From NCBI RefSeq assembly GCF_000158955.1, contig NZ_GG657757.1, forward strand, positions 1,335,560-1,399,559: 64,000 nt of DNA. Reading direction: 5' to 3'. Within the stretch, counting starts at the first letter, position 1. Each line of letters opens with the position of its first letter. A model generated the notes under the pieces. It ran no database searches and was not told the origin of the DNA. It saw only the letters and a program-made list of their open reading frames with translations. Both the position numbers and the translations under genes were made by a program. The stretch is from Streptomyces viridochromogenes DSM 40736. Lineage in GTDB: Bacteria; Actinomycetota; Actinomycetes; Streptomycetales; Streptomycetaceae. Shown in pieces: positions 52,126-60,669 of the stretch.

Positions 52126-52164
52126 CCTCGGGGGCGCGGCCCGACCGTGCCCCCGACCGGTCCG

Positions 52165-52578
52165 TCATCGCACCAGCAGGTCCAGCAGCCGTTCCGTCTC
52201 CGCCGCCGGATCGGTCGTCAGGCCGGTGTGCACGGGGCCGGGCTGGACGATCGTCGAGCGGGGGGCGACGAGCCAGCGGAAGCGGCGGCCGGGGTCGTCG
52301 CCCGCTGCCTGGCCGGCCGCCGTGCCGCCCGCGCAGACCCCTTCCACGGCCCGCAGGGCGGCGTGGATGCCCGCCACGTCCGCCTGGGGGTCGAGGGCCA
52401 GCAGGCGGGCCTCGTCGAGGTGCGTGCGGGCGCCGACGTAGGACTCGGCGCGGCAGTAGACGAGCACCCCCGCGTTGATGCACTCGCCGCGCTCGACGCG
52501 CGGCACGACGCGCAGGACCGCGTACTCGTAGACCTGGCGGTCCCGCGTCCCGCCCCTGATGATGTGCCGGTCGCTCAC
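52165..52578 (-). CDS. DUF3037 family protein
   Basis: 137 residues with the DUF3037 pattern: YEYAVLRVVPRVERGECINA, GVLVYCRAESYVGARTHLDE. The GTG start overlaps the stop of the HipA-like gene (GTGA), so the two are translationally coupled. DUF3037 is often paired with HipA-like proteins and has no settled function. Confidence 0.8.
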   Translation of the reverse strand: MSDRHIIRGGTRDRQVYEYAVLRVVPRVERGECINAGVLVYCRAESYVGARTHLDEARLLALDPQADVAGIHAALRAVEGVCAGGTAAGQAAGDDPGRRFRWLVAPRSTIVQPGPVHTGLTTDPAAETERLLDLLVR

Positions 52579-53330
52579 TTGATCCCCTGGATGCGCTCGT
52601 GGATGGCGGCGGCCCGGGCGAGCAGCGGCCGCGCGTAGGCCCGCCGCAGGTCGTCGGGTGTGGCGAAACCGGGCTCGCCGGTCAGCCAGGCGTCCGGGAC
52701 GCGGGCCGTGACCTCGGCGAGCAGTTCCTCGGTGACCAGAGGCGCCAACTCGGCCGCGGCGGCGGCCACGTCGGGCCCGAAGGGCGCCAGGGCATGGTCG
52801 GAGGCGTCGTACGGTCGGGCCGCGGAGGTTTCCGCGCCGGGCCAGTTGTGGTGCCAGATCATGGTCGCGCCGTGGTCGACGAGCCACAACTCGCCCCGCC
52901 ACATCAGCAGGTTGGGGTTGCGCCAGGACCGGTCGACGTTGTTGACCACCGCGTCGAACCAGACGATCCGCCCGGCCTCCTCGGGGCCGACCGGGAACGC
53001 GAGCGCGTCGAAGCCGAGCGCGCCGGAGAGGAAGTCCATGCCGAGGTTGGTGCCGCCGCTGGACCTGAGCAGGCTCTGCACCTCCTGGTCGGGCTCGGAG
53101 AGCCCCAGCTCCGGGTCGAGCTCGACCGTGACCAGCCGCGGCACCCGCAGCCCGAGCCGGCGGGCGAGCTCCCCGCACACCACCTCGGCGACGAGCGTCT
53201 TGCGGCCCTGTCCCGCGCCGGTGAACTTCAGGACGTAGGTCCCGAAGTCGTCGGCCTCGACGAGCCCCGGCAGCGAACCGCCCTCCCGCAGGGGGGCGAT
53301 GAAACGGGTCGCGATCACTTCCTTGAGCAT
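52575..53330 (-). CDS. HipA-like kinase domain protein
   Basis: 251 residues, much shorter than HipA (about 440). LVLKFTGAGQGRKTLVAEVV-like N-lobe, VVNNVDRSWRNPNLL for the catalytic loop (Asp and Asn) and LVDHGATM for the DFG-like Mg site are seen. It lacks the HipA N-terminal subdomain and no HipB-like DNA-binding partner is nearby. It is coupled to DUF3037 instead. Probably a Ser/Thr or lipid-type kinase of unknown target. Confidence 0.75.
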   Translation of the reverse strand: MLKEVIATRFIAPLREGGSLPGLVEADDFGTYVLKFTGAGQGRKTLVAEVVCGELARRLGLRVPRLVTVELDPELGLSEPDQEVQSLLRSSGGTNLGMDFLSGALGFDALAFPVGPEEAGRIVWFDAVVNNVDRSWRNPNLLMWRGELWLVDHGATMIWHHNWPGAETSAARPYDASDHALAPFGPDVAAAAAELAPLVTEELLAEVTARVPDAWLTGEPGFATPDDLRRAYARPLLARAAAIHERIQGIK

Positions 53331-53533
53331 CGCCCCAGGTTACTGACGCGGTGGCCCGGCCGCCGCCGCCGGCGTCGCGACGGCGGCCGGGAAACCGACA
53401 GCGAACCGACAGCGAGGTTTTATGCGCAGCTGCTCCCGGCCGGGCCAGGATTTCGACACCGTCTGAACAGGCGGTCCGCCGGGCCCGTACCTCCCGGCAG
53501 ATCATCGCAAGCCTCCCGAAGGGAAATGTCCGT

Positions 53534-54037
53534 ATGACCAGCGCTTCGCTCCAGCCCGCATCGGGACCGGCCCGTCGTACCGTCGTGGCGGCGGCCGGAG
53601 CGGCGGGCCTCGCCGCCGCGCTGACCGCGTGCGGAGGCTCGGACGACAGCTCGTCCGGCTCCGTCGACTCCTCCGGCTCGTCCGGCACCGCCCAGGGCGA
53701 CCAGGGGTCGGGCAGCACCCCGTCGAGCGGTGGGGGCGGTGCCGCGGCCGGCGGCGCGCTCGCGTCGACCGCCGACATCCCCGAGGGCGGCGGCAAGGTC
53801 TTCGCCGACCAGAAGGTGGTCGTCACCCAGCCGGCCGCGGGCGAGTTCAAGGCGTTCTCGGCCACCTGCACCCACCAGGGATGCGCGGTGAAGAGCATCG
53901 CCGACGGCGTCATCAACTGTCCCTGCCACAACAGCAACTTCTCGATCACCGACGGCAGCGTGAAGAGCGGTCCCGCGAAGAAGCCGTTGCCGGAGATGAA
54001 GATCACCGTCGACGGCGACTCGATCAAGCTCGCCTGA
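53534..54037 (+). CDS. Rieske [2Fe-2S] lipoprotein
   Basis: 167 residues. N-terminus ARRTVVAAAGAAGLAAALTACG has a twin-Arg-like motif and a lipobox. A Ser/Gly linker is followed by a Rieske domain with ligands Cys112, His114, Cys129 and His132 and the disulfide pair Cys117/Cys131. A small electron-transfer protein at the outer membrane face, exported by Tat with or without its cluster. Partner unknown; the stop overlaps a convergent gene. Confidence 0.88.
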   Translation: MTSASLQPASGPARRTVVAAAGAAGLAAALTACGGSDDSSSGSVDSSGSSGTAQGDQGSGSTPSSGGGGAAAGGALASTADIPEGGGKVFADQKVVVTQPAAGEFKAFSATCTHQGCAVKSIADGVINCPCHNSNFSITDGSVKSGPAKKPLPEMKITVDGDSIKLA

Positions 54038-54692
54038 GCTCGCCCCGGAGCGGCGCGTCCCGGGGACGCGTGAGACACGCCAGCACCTCGTCCGTGGTCG
54101 CGACCGTGGCGACCAACGCGAGGGTGTGGCGGATCATCGCGGGGGTGTACTCGGCGGGCACCCCCGCGACGGCGTCCGCCGGGACGACGGCGGTGTAACC
54201 GCGGTTCACGGCGTCGAACACGGCGTTGGGGACCGCCACGTTGGCCGAGACCCCGGTGACGATCAGCGTGCGGCAGCCGAGGTTGCGCAGCAGCGGGTCG
54301 ACCTCCGTGCCCTGGAGCGGCGACAGCCCGTGCAGGCGCCGGACGACGAGGTCCTCCTCGGCGACCTCGATCGGCGCCGCGACACGCACCGCGCGCGTGC
54401 CGGTCAGCTGCCGGACGGGCAGCCGTTCGGCGGCGCGGAAGAGCGTTGCGTTGCGGCTGGCTCCGCGGCCGTCGGGGCGGCGTTCGGCGATGGCGTGGAC
54501 GACCTGGACACCGCCCGCGTGGGCGGCGGCGACCAGGCGGGCGACGTTGGCGAGCACTCCGCCGGAGCGGGCCGCCTCGGCGAGTTCGGGCAGCGCGCTG
54601 TCGGCTCCGACCACGCCTTCCTGGCATTCGACGGTGAGCAGCACGGTGGTGGGCGGATCGAGGAGTTCACTGAGCTCTGCGTACGAGGGCAC
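54024..54692 (-). CDS. Isochorismatase-like hydrolase lacking the catalytic Cys
   Basis: 222 residues of the isochorismatase fold: TTVLLTVECQEGVVG at the N-terminus, LIVTGVSANVAVPNAVFDAV near the C-terminus. The usual nucleophile Cys in the TN(I/V)CVE motif is Ala here, and the first Asp is replaced by Glu (VECQ). It may bind rather than cleave its ligand or use another chemistry. GTG start at 54692. Confidence 0.82.
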   Translation of the reverse strand: MPSYAELSELLDPPTTVLLTVECQEGVVGADSALPELAEAARSGGVLANVARLVAAAHAGGVQVVHAIAERRPDGRGASRNATLFRAAERLPVRQLTGTRAVRVAAPIEVAEEDLVVRRLHGLSPLQGTEVDPLLRNLGCRTLIVTGVSANVAVPNAVFDAVNRGYTAVVPADAVAGVPAEYTPAMIRHTLALVATVATTDEVLACLTRPRDAPLRGELRRA

Positions 54693-54770
54693 GGTTCCCC
54701 CTGGGCGCCGGCGGCGGGTCGGGCGAGCGTAGCCACCGTTGCGCCCGGAAGGAAGAGACAGCATTCTTTT

Positions 54771-54787
54771 TCTGACGTGATGTCAGA
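54771..54787. promoter_or_regulatory. TCTGAC-N5-GTCAGA palindrome before the PPOX gene
   Basis: A perfect 6+6 inverted repeat 44 bases before the ATG at 54831. The same CTGAC-N5-GTCAG core recurs at 61361-61375. Confidence 0.6.
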
Positions 54788-54830
54788 GGATCTCCTCTGG
54801 CACGACGTGGGAGAAAGAAAGAGGGGGAGC

Positions 54831-55301
54831 ATGACCGTCACGCAGCAGCGCCGGGGCCGGAAGATCATGATGACGCCCGGTGAGCTGGACGATTTCCTCA
54901 CCACGCAGCGCACCTGCCGGGTCGCCACGATCTCGGCCGACGGCGCCCCGCACGTGAGCACGCTGTGGTTCGCCTGGGACGGCAGGTCGATGTGGCTGTA
55001 CTCGGTCGTGCGCAGCAAGCGGTGGACCGACCTGCGGCGCGACCCGCGCGTGGCCATCGTGGTCGACACCGGTGAGGAGTACGACGAGCTGCGCGGCGCC
55101 GAGCTGTCCGGGACCGTCGAGTTCGTGGGCGAGATACCGCGCATCGGCGAACTGCGCGCCGAACTCGACGTCCCGGAGATGCTGTTCGCCCGGAAGAACT
55201 TCCACCTGGAGGAGATGCCGCACGACGGCCGGCACGCCTGGCTGCGCCTGACCCCCGAGAAGGTCGTCTCCTGGGACTTCCGCAAGCTGGCCGGACAGTA
55301 G
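54831..55301 (+). CDS. PPOX-class (pyridoxamine-5'-phosphate-oxidase-like) flavin protein
   Basis: 156 residues, split-barrel FMN/F420-binding fold: LDDFLTTQRTCRVATISADG, APHVSTLWFAWDG, KRWTDLRRDPRVAIVVDTG. Such actinobacterial proteins often use F420. Preceded by GGGGGAG and a palindromic operator. Substrate unknown. Confidence 0.83.
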   Translation: MTVTQQRRGRKIMMTPGELDDFLTTQRTCRVATISADGAPHVSTLWFAWDGRSMWLYSVVRSKRWTDLRRDPRVAIVVDTGEEYDELRGAELSGTVEFVGEIPRIGELRAELDVPEMLFARKNFHLEEMPHDGRHAWLRLTPEKVVSWDFRKLAGQ

Positions 55302-55305
55302 CGCC

Positions 55306-56208
55306 TCAGTCGAGGCTCTCGCCCGCAGCCTGGAGGGCCCGCACCGCCGCCCGGATCGACGGGCGGCGGTCGGCGTCCGCACGCCAGACGACGTACACAT
55401 GCCGCCGCACCCGCTGACCGACGGGGACCGTCACGACCCCGTCCGGCACGGGACGGCGGCCGAGCACAGGGGCGATGCACACACCGAGGCCCGCGGCGAC
55501 CAGCGCGAGCTGGGTGTGGGTCTCGGCGGCGCGGTGGCCGACGATCGGTTCGATGCCCCGGGAGCGGAGCGTGAACATCAGCCACTCGTGGCAGAACTCC
55601 CCGTCGCCCCAGGTGATCCACTCGTCGTCGGCGAACTCGCCGAGGTCCACCTCGTCGCGCCCCGCGAGCCGGTGGTCCGCCGGCATGGCGACATCGGCGG
55701 GGTCGTCCAGGATCGGCGCCTTGACCAGGCCGTCGGGCAGCGCCATCGGCTTGTTGTACCAGTCGAGCACCACGGCGAGGTCCAGATCACCGCGCACCAC
55801 ACCGGCGATGGCCTGCTCCGGCTCCAGCTCGCTTGAGCGCAGCCGCAGCGCGGGATGTTCCCGGCGCAGCGCGGACAGCGCGAGCGGGAAGAGCCCGCGA
55901 GCCGCGGTCGGGAACGCCGACAGTCTGAGTTCGCCGACGACCTGCCCGCGCTGCGCCTCCAGGTCGGACTGGGCGAGCTCCACCTGGGACAGGATGCGCG
56001 CGGCATGCTCGGCGAGCAGCCGGCCGGCGTCGGTGAGCCGCACACCCCGGCCGTTCTTGGCGAGGAGTTGCTGGCCGACCTCGCGCTCCAGCTTGGACAT
56101 CTGCTGGGAGACCGCGGACGTCGTGATGTGCAGGCCCTCGGCCGCGCCGCTGACCGAGCCGTGCCGGGCGAGGGCGTCGAGGGTGCGCAGGCGCTCCAGG
56201 TTCAACAT
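55306..56208 (-). CDS. LysR-family transcriptional regulator
   Basis: 300 residues. N-terminal HTH (LNLERLRTLDALARHGSVSG, AAEGLHITTSAVSQQMSKLE) and a C-terminal effector domain of the periplasmic-binding type. Divergent from an EamA transporter with an ATACT/AGTAT box in the 74-base gap. It probably controls the exporter and itself; ligand unknown. Confidence 0.9.
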   Translation of the reverse strand: MLNLERLRTLDALARHGSVSGAAEGLHITTSAVSQQMSKLEREVGQQLLAKNGRGVRLTDAGRLLAEHAARILSQVELAQSDLEAQRGQVVGELRLSAFPTAARGLFPLALSALRREHPALRLRSSELEPEQAIAGVVRGDLDLAVVLDWYNKPMALPDGLVKAPILDDPADVAMPADHRLAGRDEVDLGEFADDEWITWGDGEFCHEWLMFTLRSRGIEPIVGHRAAETHTQLALVAAGLGVCIAPVLGRRPVPDGVVTVPVGQRVRRHVYVVWRADADRRPSIRAAVRALQAAGESLD

Positions 56209-56215
56209 GTAAGCA

Positions 56216-56229
56216 ATACTACGCAGTAT
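56216..56229. promoter_or_regulatory. ATACT-N4-AGTAT palindrome, probable LysR box
   Basis: A perfect 5+5 inverted repeat in the AT-rich gap, just upstream of the LysR start and 53 bases before the EamA ATG. Confidence 0.6.
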
Positions 56230-56282
56230 CGGGTGCGAAATATCGCTTGTGCTACGAGGTTTTGGCCAGCATCGTGGCTGCC

Positions 56283-57230
56283 ATGAGCACCGTCACCACC
56301 CCCGTCGGCCGGGTCACCGTCACACCCCCTTCGAGCGAACGGCCGCGTCGCCGTCTCGACTGGCGTCTCCGCTTCGCCGCCCTGTCCCTGATCTGGGGCT
56401 TCAGCTTCCTCCTCATCAAGGTGGGCACCCATGCGTACGCGCCGTTCCAGGTGACGCTCGGCCGGCTGGTGTTCGGTACGGCGGTGCTCGCCGCCGCCAT
56501 GGCGGTGCGGCGCGAGCGGCTGCCGCGCGGGGCGCGCACCTGGGGGCATCTGGCGGTCGCCGCGTTCCTGCTCAACGCCCTGCCGTTCTCGCTGTTCGCG
56601 TACGCGGAGCTGACCATCCCGTCCACACTGGCGGGCATCTGCAACGCGACCTCGCCGCTGTGGGGCATGACGTTGTCGCTGGTCGCCCTGTCGGAGGACC
56701 GTCCGACCCGGGTGCGGGTCGCGGGGCTGGGTCTCGGTTTCCTCGGCGTGCTGACCGTGCTGGGCGCCTGGCAGGGCTTCCACGGCCTGGACGCCGGCGG
56801 CACGGCGCTGGCTCTGCTGGCCTCCCTCAGCTACCCGATCGGCTGGATCTACGTCCGACGCACCCTGGCCGGCGCCGGCCACTCGCACCTGTCCATGACC
56901 GGCGCGCAACTGCTGCTGGCGACGGTCCAGCTGGCCGTCGTCACCCCACTGTTCACGACCCTGCCCACGAACCTCTCCCCCGTGCCGCTGCTGGCGATCG
57001 CCGCCCTGGGAGCGCTGGGCACGGGCCTCGCCGTGCTCCTCCAGTACGGCCTGGTCGCCGAGGTCGGCCCGACCACGGCCCAGATGGTCACGTACTTCAT
57101 CCCGGTCATCGCGACGGCGGCGGGCGTCGCGCTCCTCGGCGAGCCGCTGGCGTGGTCGACACCGGTCGGCGCGGTGATCGTCCTGACGGGGGCGGCGCTC
57201 ACACAGGTCCGGCCGAAGCCCCGGTCATAG
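56283..57230 (+). CDS. EamA/DMT-family exporter
   Basis: 315 residues, about ten membrane helices in two repeats (RFAALSLIWGFSFLLIKVG and ALALLASLSYPIGWIYVRR). Resembles RhtA/YddG-type amino acid or metabolite exporters. Divergent from the LysR gene. Substrate unknown. Confidence 0.87.
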   Translation: MSTVTTPVGRVTVTPPSSERPRRRLDWRLRFAALSLIWGFSFLLIKVGTHAYAPFQVTLGRLVFGTAVLAAAMAVRRERLPRGARTWGHLAVAAFLLNALPFSLFAYAELTIPSTLAGICNATSPLWGMTLSLVALSEDRPTRVRVAGLGLGFLGVLTVLGAWQGFHGLDAGGTALALLASLSYPIGWIYVRRTLAGAGHSHLSMTGAQLLLATVQLAVVTPLFTTLPTNLSPVPLLAIAALGALGTGLAVLLQYGLVAEVGPTTAQMVTYFIPVIATAAGVALLGEPLAWSTPVGAVIVLTGAALTQVRPKPRS

Positions 57231-57266
57231 CGGGTGCCCCTGCCCGGCGCTCGGGCCGCCTCCGCC

Positions 57267-58598
57267 TCAGACGTAACTCCGCGCCGGAGGCGGTCCGAGC
57301 GCCGAGGCGATCGCGTCGGCCAGCGCCTCGGTCTCGTCCTCGGTGAGCGTCGAGACGGTGACCCGGACGCCGGGCGGTGCGCTCAACCGGAAGCGGGCGC
57401 CGGGGGCGACGGCCCAGCCGGCGTGCAGCAGCCGGGCGACGGCACCGGTCTCGTCCGGCACCGGCACCCACACGTTCATCCCGCTACGCCCGTGCGCCGC
57501 GACCCCGCGCCGATCGAGCGCGCCGATCAGCGCGTCCCGGCGCCGCCCGTACGCGGCCGCCACCGCGCGCGTGTCCACCGCGCCGTCGGCCCACAGCCGC
57601 ACCAGAGCGCGCTGCATCAGCCGGCTCACCCAGCCCGGCCCGAGCCGCTGCCGCCCGCGCACCCGGTCGACGGTGACGCCGTCCCCGGTGAGCAGGGCGA
57701 GCCGCAGATCCGGCCCGTAGGCCTTGGCGGCCGAGCGCACGAACGCCCAGTGCCGGGTGGCGCCGGCCAGGGGATGGAGCGGCACGTCGACGATGCCGTG
57801 GCCATGGTCGTCCTCGATCAGCAGGGCCTCCGGGTACTCCCGGAGCACGGACCGCAGGGCACGCGCGCGCGTGGCGCTCACCGCGGCGCCGGTCGGGTTC
57901 TGCGCACGGCCCGTGACGATCAGGGCACGCGCCCCGGCCGCCAGCGCCCGGCGCACGTCGTCGGCGTGCGTGCCCTCGTCGTCGACGCCGACGGGGACGG
58001 TCCGCAGCCCGAGCGCGGGCACGAGGTCGAGGGTGCGGCCCCAGCCGGGGTCCTCGACGGCGACGGTGTCGCCGGGCTTGAGGTGGGCCACCAGCACGCG
58101 TTCGGCCCCGTCGAGCGCACCCGACACCACGGCGAGCGGGCCGTCCGGCACCCCGTCGGCGTCGAACCCGGCGCGTGCGAGCCGGGCCAGCTCCGGATCC
58201 AGCGGATCCTCTCCGTACAGCACGGGCGCACGGTCGCCCTCGGCGGCGGCCGCCGCGAAGGCCGCCGCGAGCGGCGGCAGCAGGGCCGGGTCCGGATTGC
58301 CGTCCGCCACGTTCCGCACGCCTTCGGGGACGTCCACCCTGATGTGGTCCCGCCCGGTCGTCGCGGGCGCGGAGCGCACCCGGCTGCCGCGCCGGCCCGC
58401 GGTCTCGATGACCCCGCGCTCGCGCAGAGTCCGGTACGCGGCCGCGACGGTGTTGGGATTCACCCCCAGACGCTCCGCCAACTCCCGCATGGGCGGGAGC
58501 AGTTGCCCGGGCTGCAAGACACCGGCCCCCACAGCCCGCTCGACGCTCGCCGAAATGTCCACTGCGCGGCGCCCGCTGATCGGATACTCTCCTAGCAC
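57267..58598 (-). CDS. MocR-family (GntR HTH + aminotransferase-like) regulator
   Basis: 443 residues. N-terminal GntR winged helix (MRELAERLGVNPNTVAAAYR, LRERGVIETAGRRGSRV), then a fold-type-I PLP aminotransferase domain with TGRAQNPTGAA and RSAAKAYGPDLRLA, where the Lys would bind PLP. MocR proteins such as PdxR respond to pyridoxal phosphate. Divergent from a PPOX-type gene, which is a plausible PLP-linked target. GTG start. Confidence 0.9.
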   Translation of the reverse strand: MLGEYPISGRRAVDISASVERAVGAGVLQPGQLLPPMRELAERLGVNPNTVAAAYRTLRERGVIETAGRRGSRVRSAPATTGRDHIRVDVPEGVRNVADGNPDPALLPPLAAAFAAAAAEGDRAPVLYGEDPLDPELARLARAGFDADGVPDGPLAVVSGALDGAERVLVAHLKPGDTVAVEDPGWGRTLDLVPALGLRTVPVGVDDEGTHADDVRRALAAGARALIVTGRAQNPTGAAVSATRARALRSVLREYPEALLIEDDHGHGIVDVPLHPLAGATRHWAFVRSAAKAYGPDLRLALLTGDGVTVDRVRGRQRLGPGWVSRLMQRALVRLWADGAVDTRAVAAAYGRRRDALIGALDRRGVAAHGRSGMNVWVPVPDETGAVARLLHAGWAVAPGARFRLSAPPGVRVTVSTLTEDETEALADAIASALGPPPARSYV

Positions 58599-58609
58599 AA
58601 ACCCAAGTA

Positions 58610-58621
58610 TGCACTAGTGCA
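58610..58621. promoter_or_regulatory. TGCACTAGTGCA palindrome, probable MocR operator
   Basis: A perfect 12-base palindrome in the 35-base divergent gap; a related half-site AGCACA lies at 58594-58599. Confidence 0.55.
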
Positions 58622-58633
58622 ATGGAGAGCGCC

Positions 58634-59320
58634 ATGCAGGGGACCGCGCAGACGTCGTCGCAGCCCGCCACCGCCTACACCCCGACCGACCGCACCGTCC
58701 CCACACGCTCGGCGAACCGGGCGGCGTACGACAGGGAACTGGTGCACGCGATACTCGACGAGGCCTACGTCTGCCACCTCGGCTTCGTCCGCGACGGCGC
58801 ACCGGTCGTGCTGCCGACGCTGTACGCCCGGGTCGGCGAGCGGCTCTACGTGCACGGCTCGACGGGCTCGCGCCCGCTCCGGGCGGCCGGTCAGACGGAC
58901 CCGGGCCTGCCGGTCTGCCTGACCGTCACGCACGTCGACGGCCTGGTCCTGGCCCGCTCGGCCTTCCACCACTCGATCAACTACCGCTCCGTGGTGGTGC
59001 ACGGCGTCGCCCACGACGTGACGGACCCCGAGGAGAAGCGCCGGGCCCTGGACGCGCTGGTCGACCACGTCGTGCCGGGACGCGCCGCCGACTCCCGGCC
59101 GGCCAACAGGAAGGAGCTGGCCGCCACGGCCGTGATCCGCCTGGACCTCGACGAGGTCTCCGCCAAGCTCCGCACCGGCGGCGTCAACGACGAGCCGGAA
59201 GACCTCGCCCTCCCCCACTGGGCCGGAGTGGTCCCGGTGCACAGGACCTACGGCACCCCGGTTCCCGACCCGGACCTGACCCCCGGCACCGAACTGCCCG
59301 ACTACCTCGAGGCTCGGTGA
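58634..59320 (+). CDS. Pyridoxamine-5'-phosphate-oxidase-like flavoprotein
   Basis: 228 residues, split-barrel fold: AILDEAYVCHLGFVRDGAPV, VLPTLYARVGERLYVHGSTG, SAFHHSINYRSVVVHG. This family (flavin-nucleotide-binding) lies beside MocR genes in many actinomycetes. True PNPOx activity is not proven. GGAGAG precedes the ATG at 58634; an upstream ATG at 58622 is in frame. Confidence 0.85.
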   Translation: MQGTAQTSSQPATAYTPTDRTVPTRSANRAAYDRELVHAILDEAYVCHLGFVRDGAPVVLPTLYARVGERLYVHGSTGSRPLRAAGQTDPGLPVCLTVTHVDGLVLARSAFHHSINYRSVVVHGVAHDVTDPEEKRRALDALVDHVVPGRAADSRPANRKELAATAVIRLDLDEVSAKLRTGGVNDEPEDLALPHWAGVVPVHRTYGTPVPDPDLTPGTELPDYLEAR

Positions 59321-59326
59321 CCTGAA

Positions 59327-59349
59327 GGGGCGCGGGGAACCGCGCGACC
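59327..59349. terminator. Hairpin of the common Streptomyces GGGGCGCGGGG type
   Basis: CGCGG-GGAA-CCGCG stem in a GGGGCGCGGGGAACCGCGCG context just after the PPOX gene stop. Sequences of this kind recur between genes in Streptomyces and probably end transcription. Confidence 0.5.
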
Positions 59350-59587
59350 GGCCGGGGACGGCCCGCAGCCGCCGTCGGACAAGCGCACCCGGCTCCTTGC
59401 GCACCCCCGCACCTCCGCCACCGCAAGCCCCGCGATTCCCCGGATCAGTGGGATCGACGGGGTCCACGGACTTCGGCTGCGGGCGCCGCCGTTCGGCCCG
59501 GCGGCAACGCCGGGCGCGTTTTCCGCAGGGCCCGCCTCAGGCGGCCGGGGGCGGAAGAACGAGTGCGTTCGAAGACATGATCGGCAC

Positions 59588-60592
59588 TCAGGCGGCCGTT
59601 CCGCCCCTGGACAACTCCCTTTCCGGGCCACCGCTCGCCACCGGGCCCTCGGACCCCTTCGCCGGCGTCGAGGACTGCGCGATGAAGGCGCCGACCAGCA
59701 CGATCACGCCACCGGCGATCTGCGGCGCCGAGAGGTGCTCGCCGAGCAGGATCCAGGCCAGGACGGTGGCGATGACCGCCTCGAGACAGGCCACGACGCC
59801 GGCGACCTGCGGGGAGAGCCGTCGCACGGCGAGCACACCGGTGACGTACGCGACGACGGTGGCGACGAGGACGATCCAGGCCAGCAGCGCCACGGCGGCG
59901 ACGGGTGTGCCGTCCATGCGCGCGGTGCCCGTGAGCACGGACCAGTCCATGCTCCAGGGCCGGGCGACGACGGTCAGCACGGCCGCGCCGACGAGCAGCC
60001 CGTAGGCGATGACACCGAGCGGGTCGGGGGCCTCGTCCCCGGCGTCGCTGCCCTGGTCGGAGAGGACGAAGTAGCCGACCTGACAGCAGGCCGCGCCTAG
60101 TGCGAGCAGCAGCCCCAGGGCGTCGAAGCCGAGACCGGACCACACCTCGACGACGCAGGCGAGTCCGCCGACCGCGAGGACGACACCGACCGCCGCGGCA
60201 CGGGTGACGGGCCGCCGCTGCACGAAACGCACCCAGCCCAGCACGAGGGCGGGCGCCAGGTATTCGATGAGCAGGGCCACCCCGACGGGGATACGGGAGA
60301 GGGCCGCGAAGTAACAGGCCTGGACACCGGCGACGGCCAGCAGCCCGAACCCGGCGAGCAGTCCGGGACGGCGGCGCAGCAGCGCACGGTGGCGTACCGC
60401 GAGCGGCAGCATCACGAGGGCCGCCCCCGCCACGCGCAGCCACACCACGTGCAGCGGGTCGAGGCCCGCCTCGATCAACGGCTTGGCCGCGACACCGGAT
60501 CCGCCGAAGGCCACCGCGGACACGAGCGCGAGGCCGAGCCCCACACCCCTGCCGCGCCCGCTCGCACTGCTGTCAGACGTACGCACCGGCAC
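59588..60592 (-). CDS. EamA/DMT-family transporter (RhaT-like)
   Basis: 334 residues with about ten membrane helices in two EamA repeats (GLGLALVSAVAFGGSGVAAK, ALGLLLALGAACCQVGYFVL) and a charged C-terminal tail. Substrate unknown. GTG at 60592. Stands alone. Confidence 0.85.
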   Translation of the reverse strand: MPVRTSDSSASGRGRGVGLGLALVSAVAFGGSGVAAKPLIEAGLDPLHVVWLRVAGAALVMLPLAVRHRALLRRRPGLLAGFGLLAVAGVQACYFAALSRIPVGVALLIEYLAPALVLGWVRFVQRRPVTRAAAVGVVLAVGGLACVVEVWSGLGFDALGLLLALGAACCQVGYFVLSDQGSDAGDEAPDPLGVIAYGLLVGAAVLTVVARPWSMDWSVLTGTARMDGTPVAAVALLAWIVLVATVVAYVTGVLAVRRLSPQVAGVVACLEAVIATVLAWILLGEHLSAPQIAGGVIVLVGAFIAQSSTPAKGSEGPVASGGPERELSRGGTAA

Positions 60593-60669
60593 ATGATGAC
60601 AGGGCCTGACAGGAGCGTCACCCCCTTGACACCTGTCTCACTGCCTGGACGCCGCGAGCCCCCGGTCAG

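Noticed and set aside
52575-53330. Classical HipBA toxin-antitoxin locus
   Set aside because: No HipB-like DNA-binding gene is present and the kinase is about 190 residues shorter than HipA.
53421-53465. 14-codon frame MRSCSRPGQDFDTV before the Rieske gene as a leader peptide
   Set aside because: Only a weak ribosome site and no run of regulatory codons or following attenuator.
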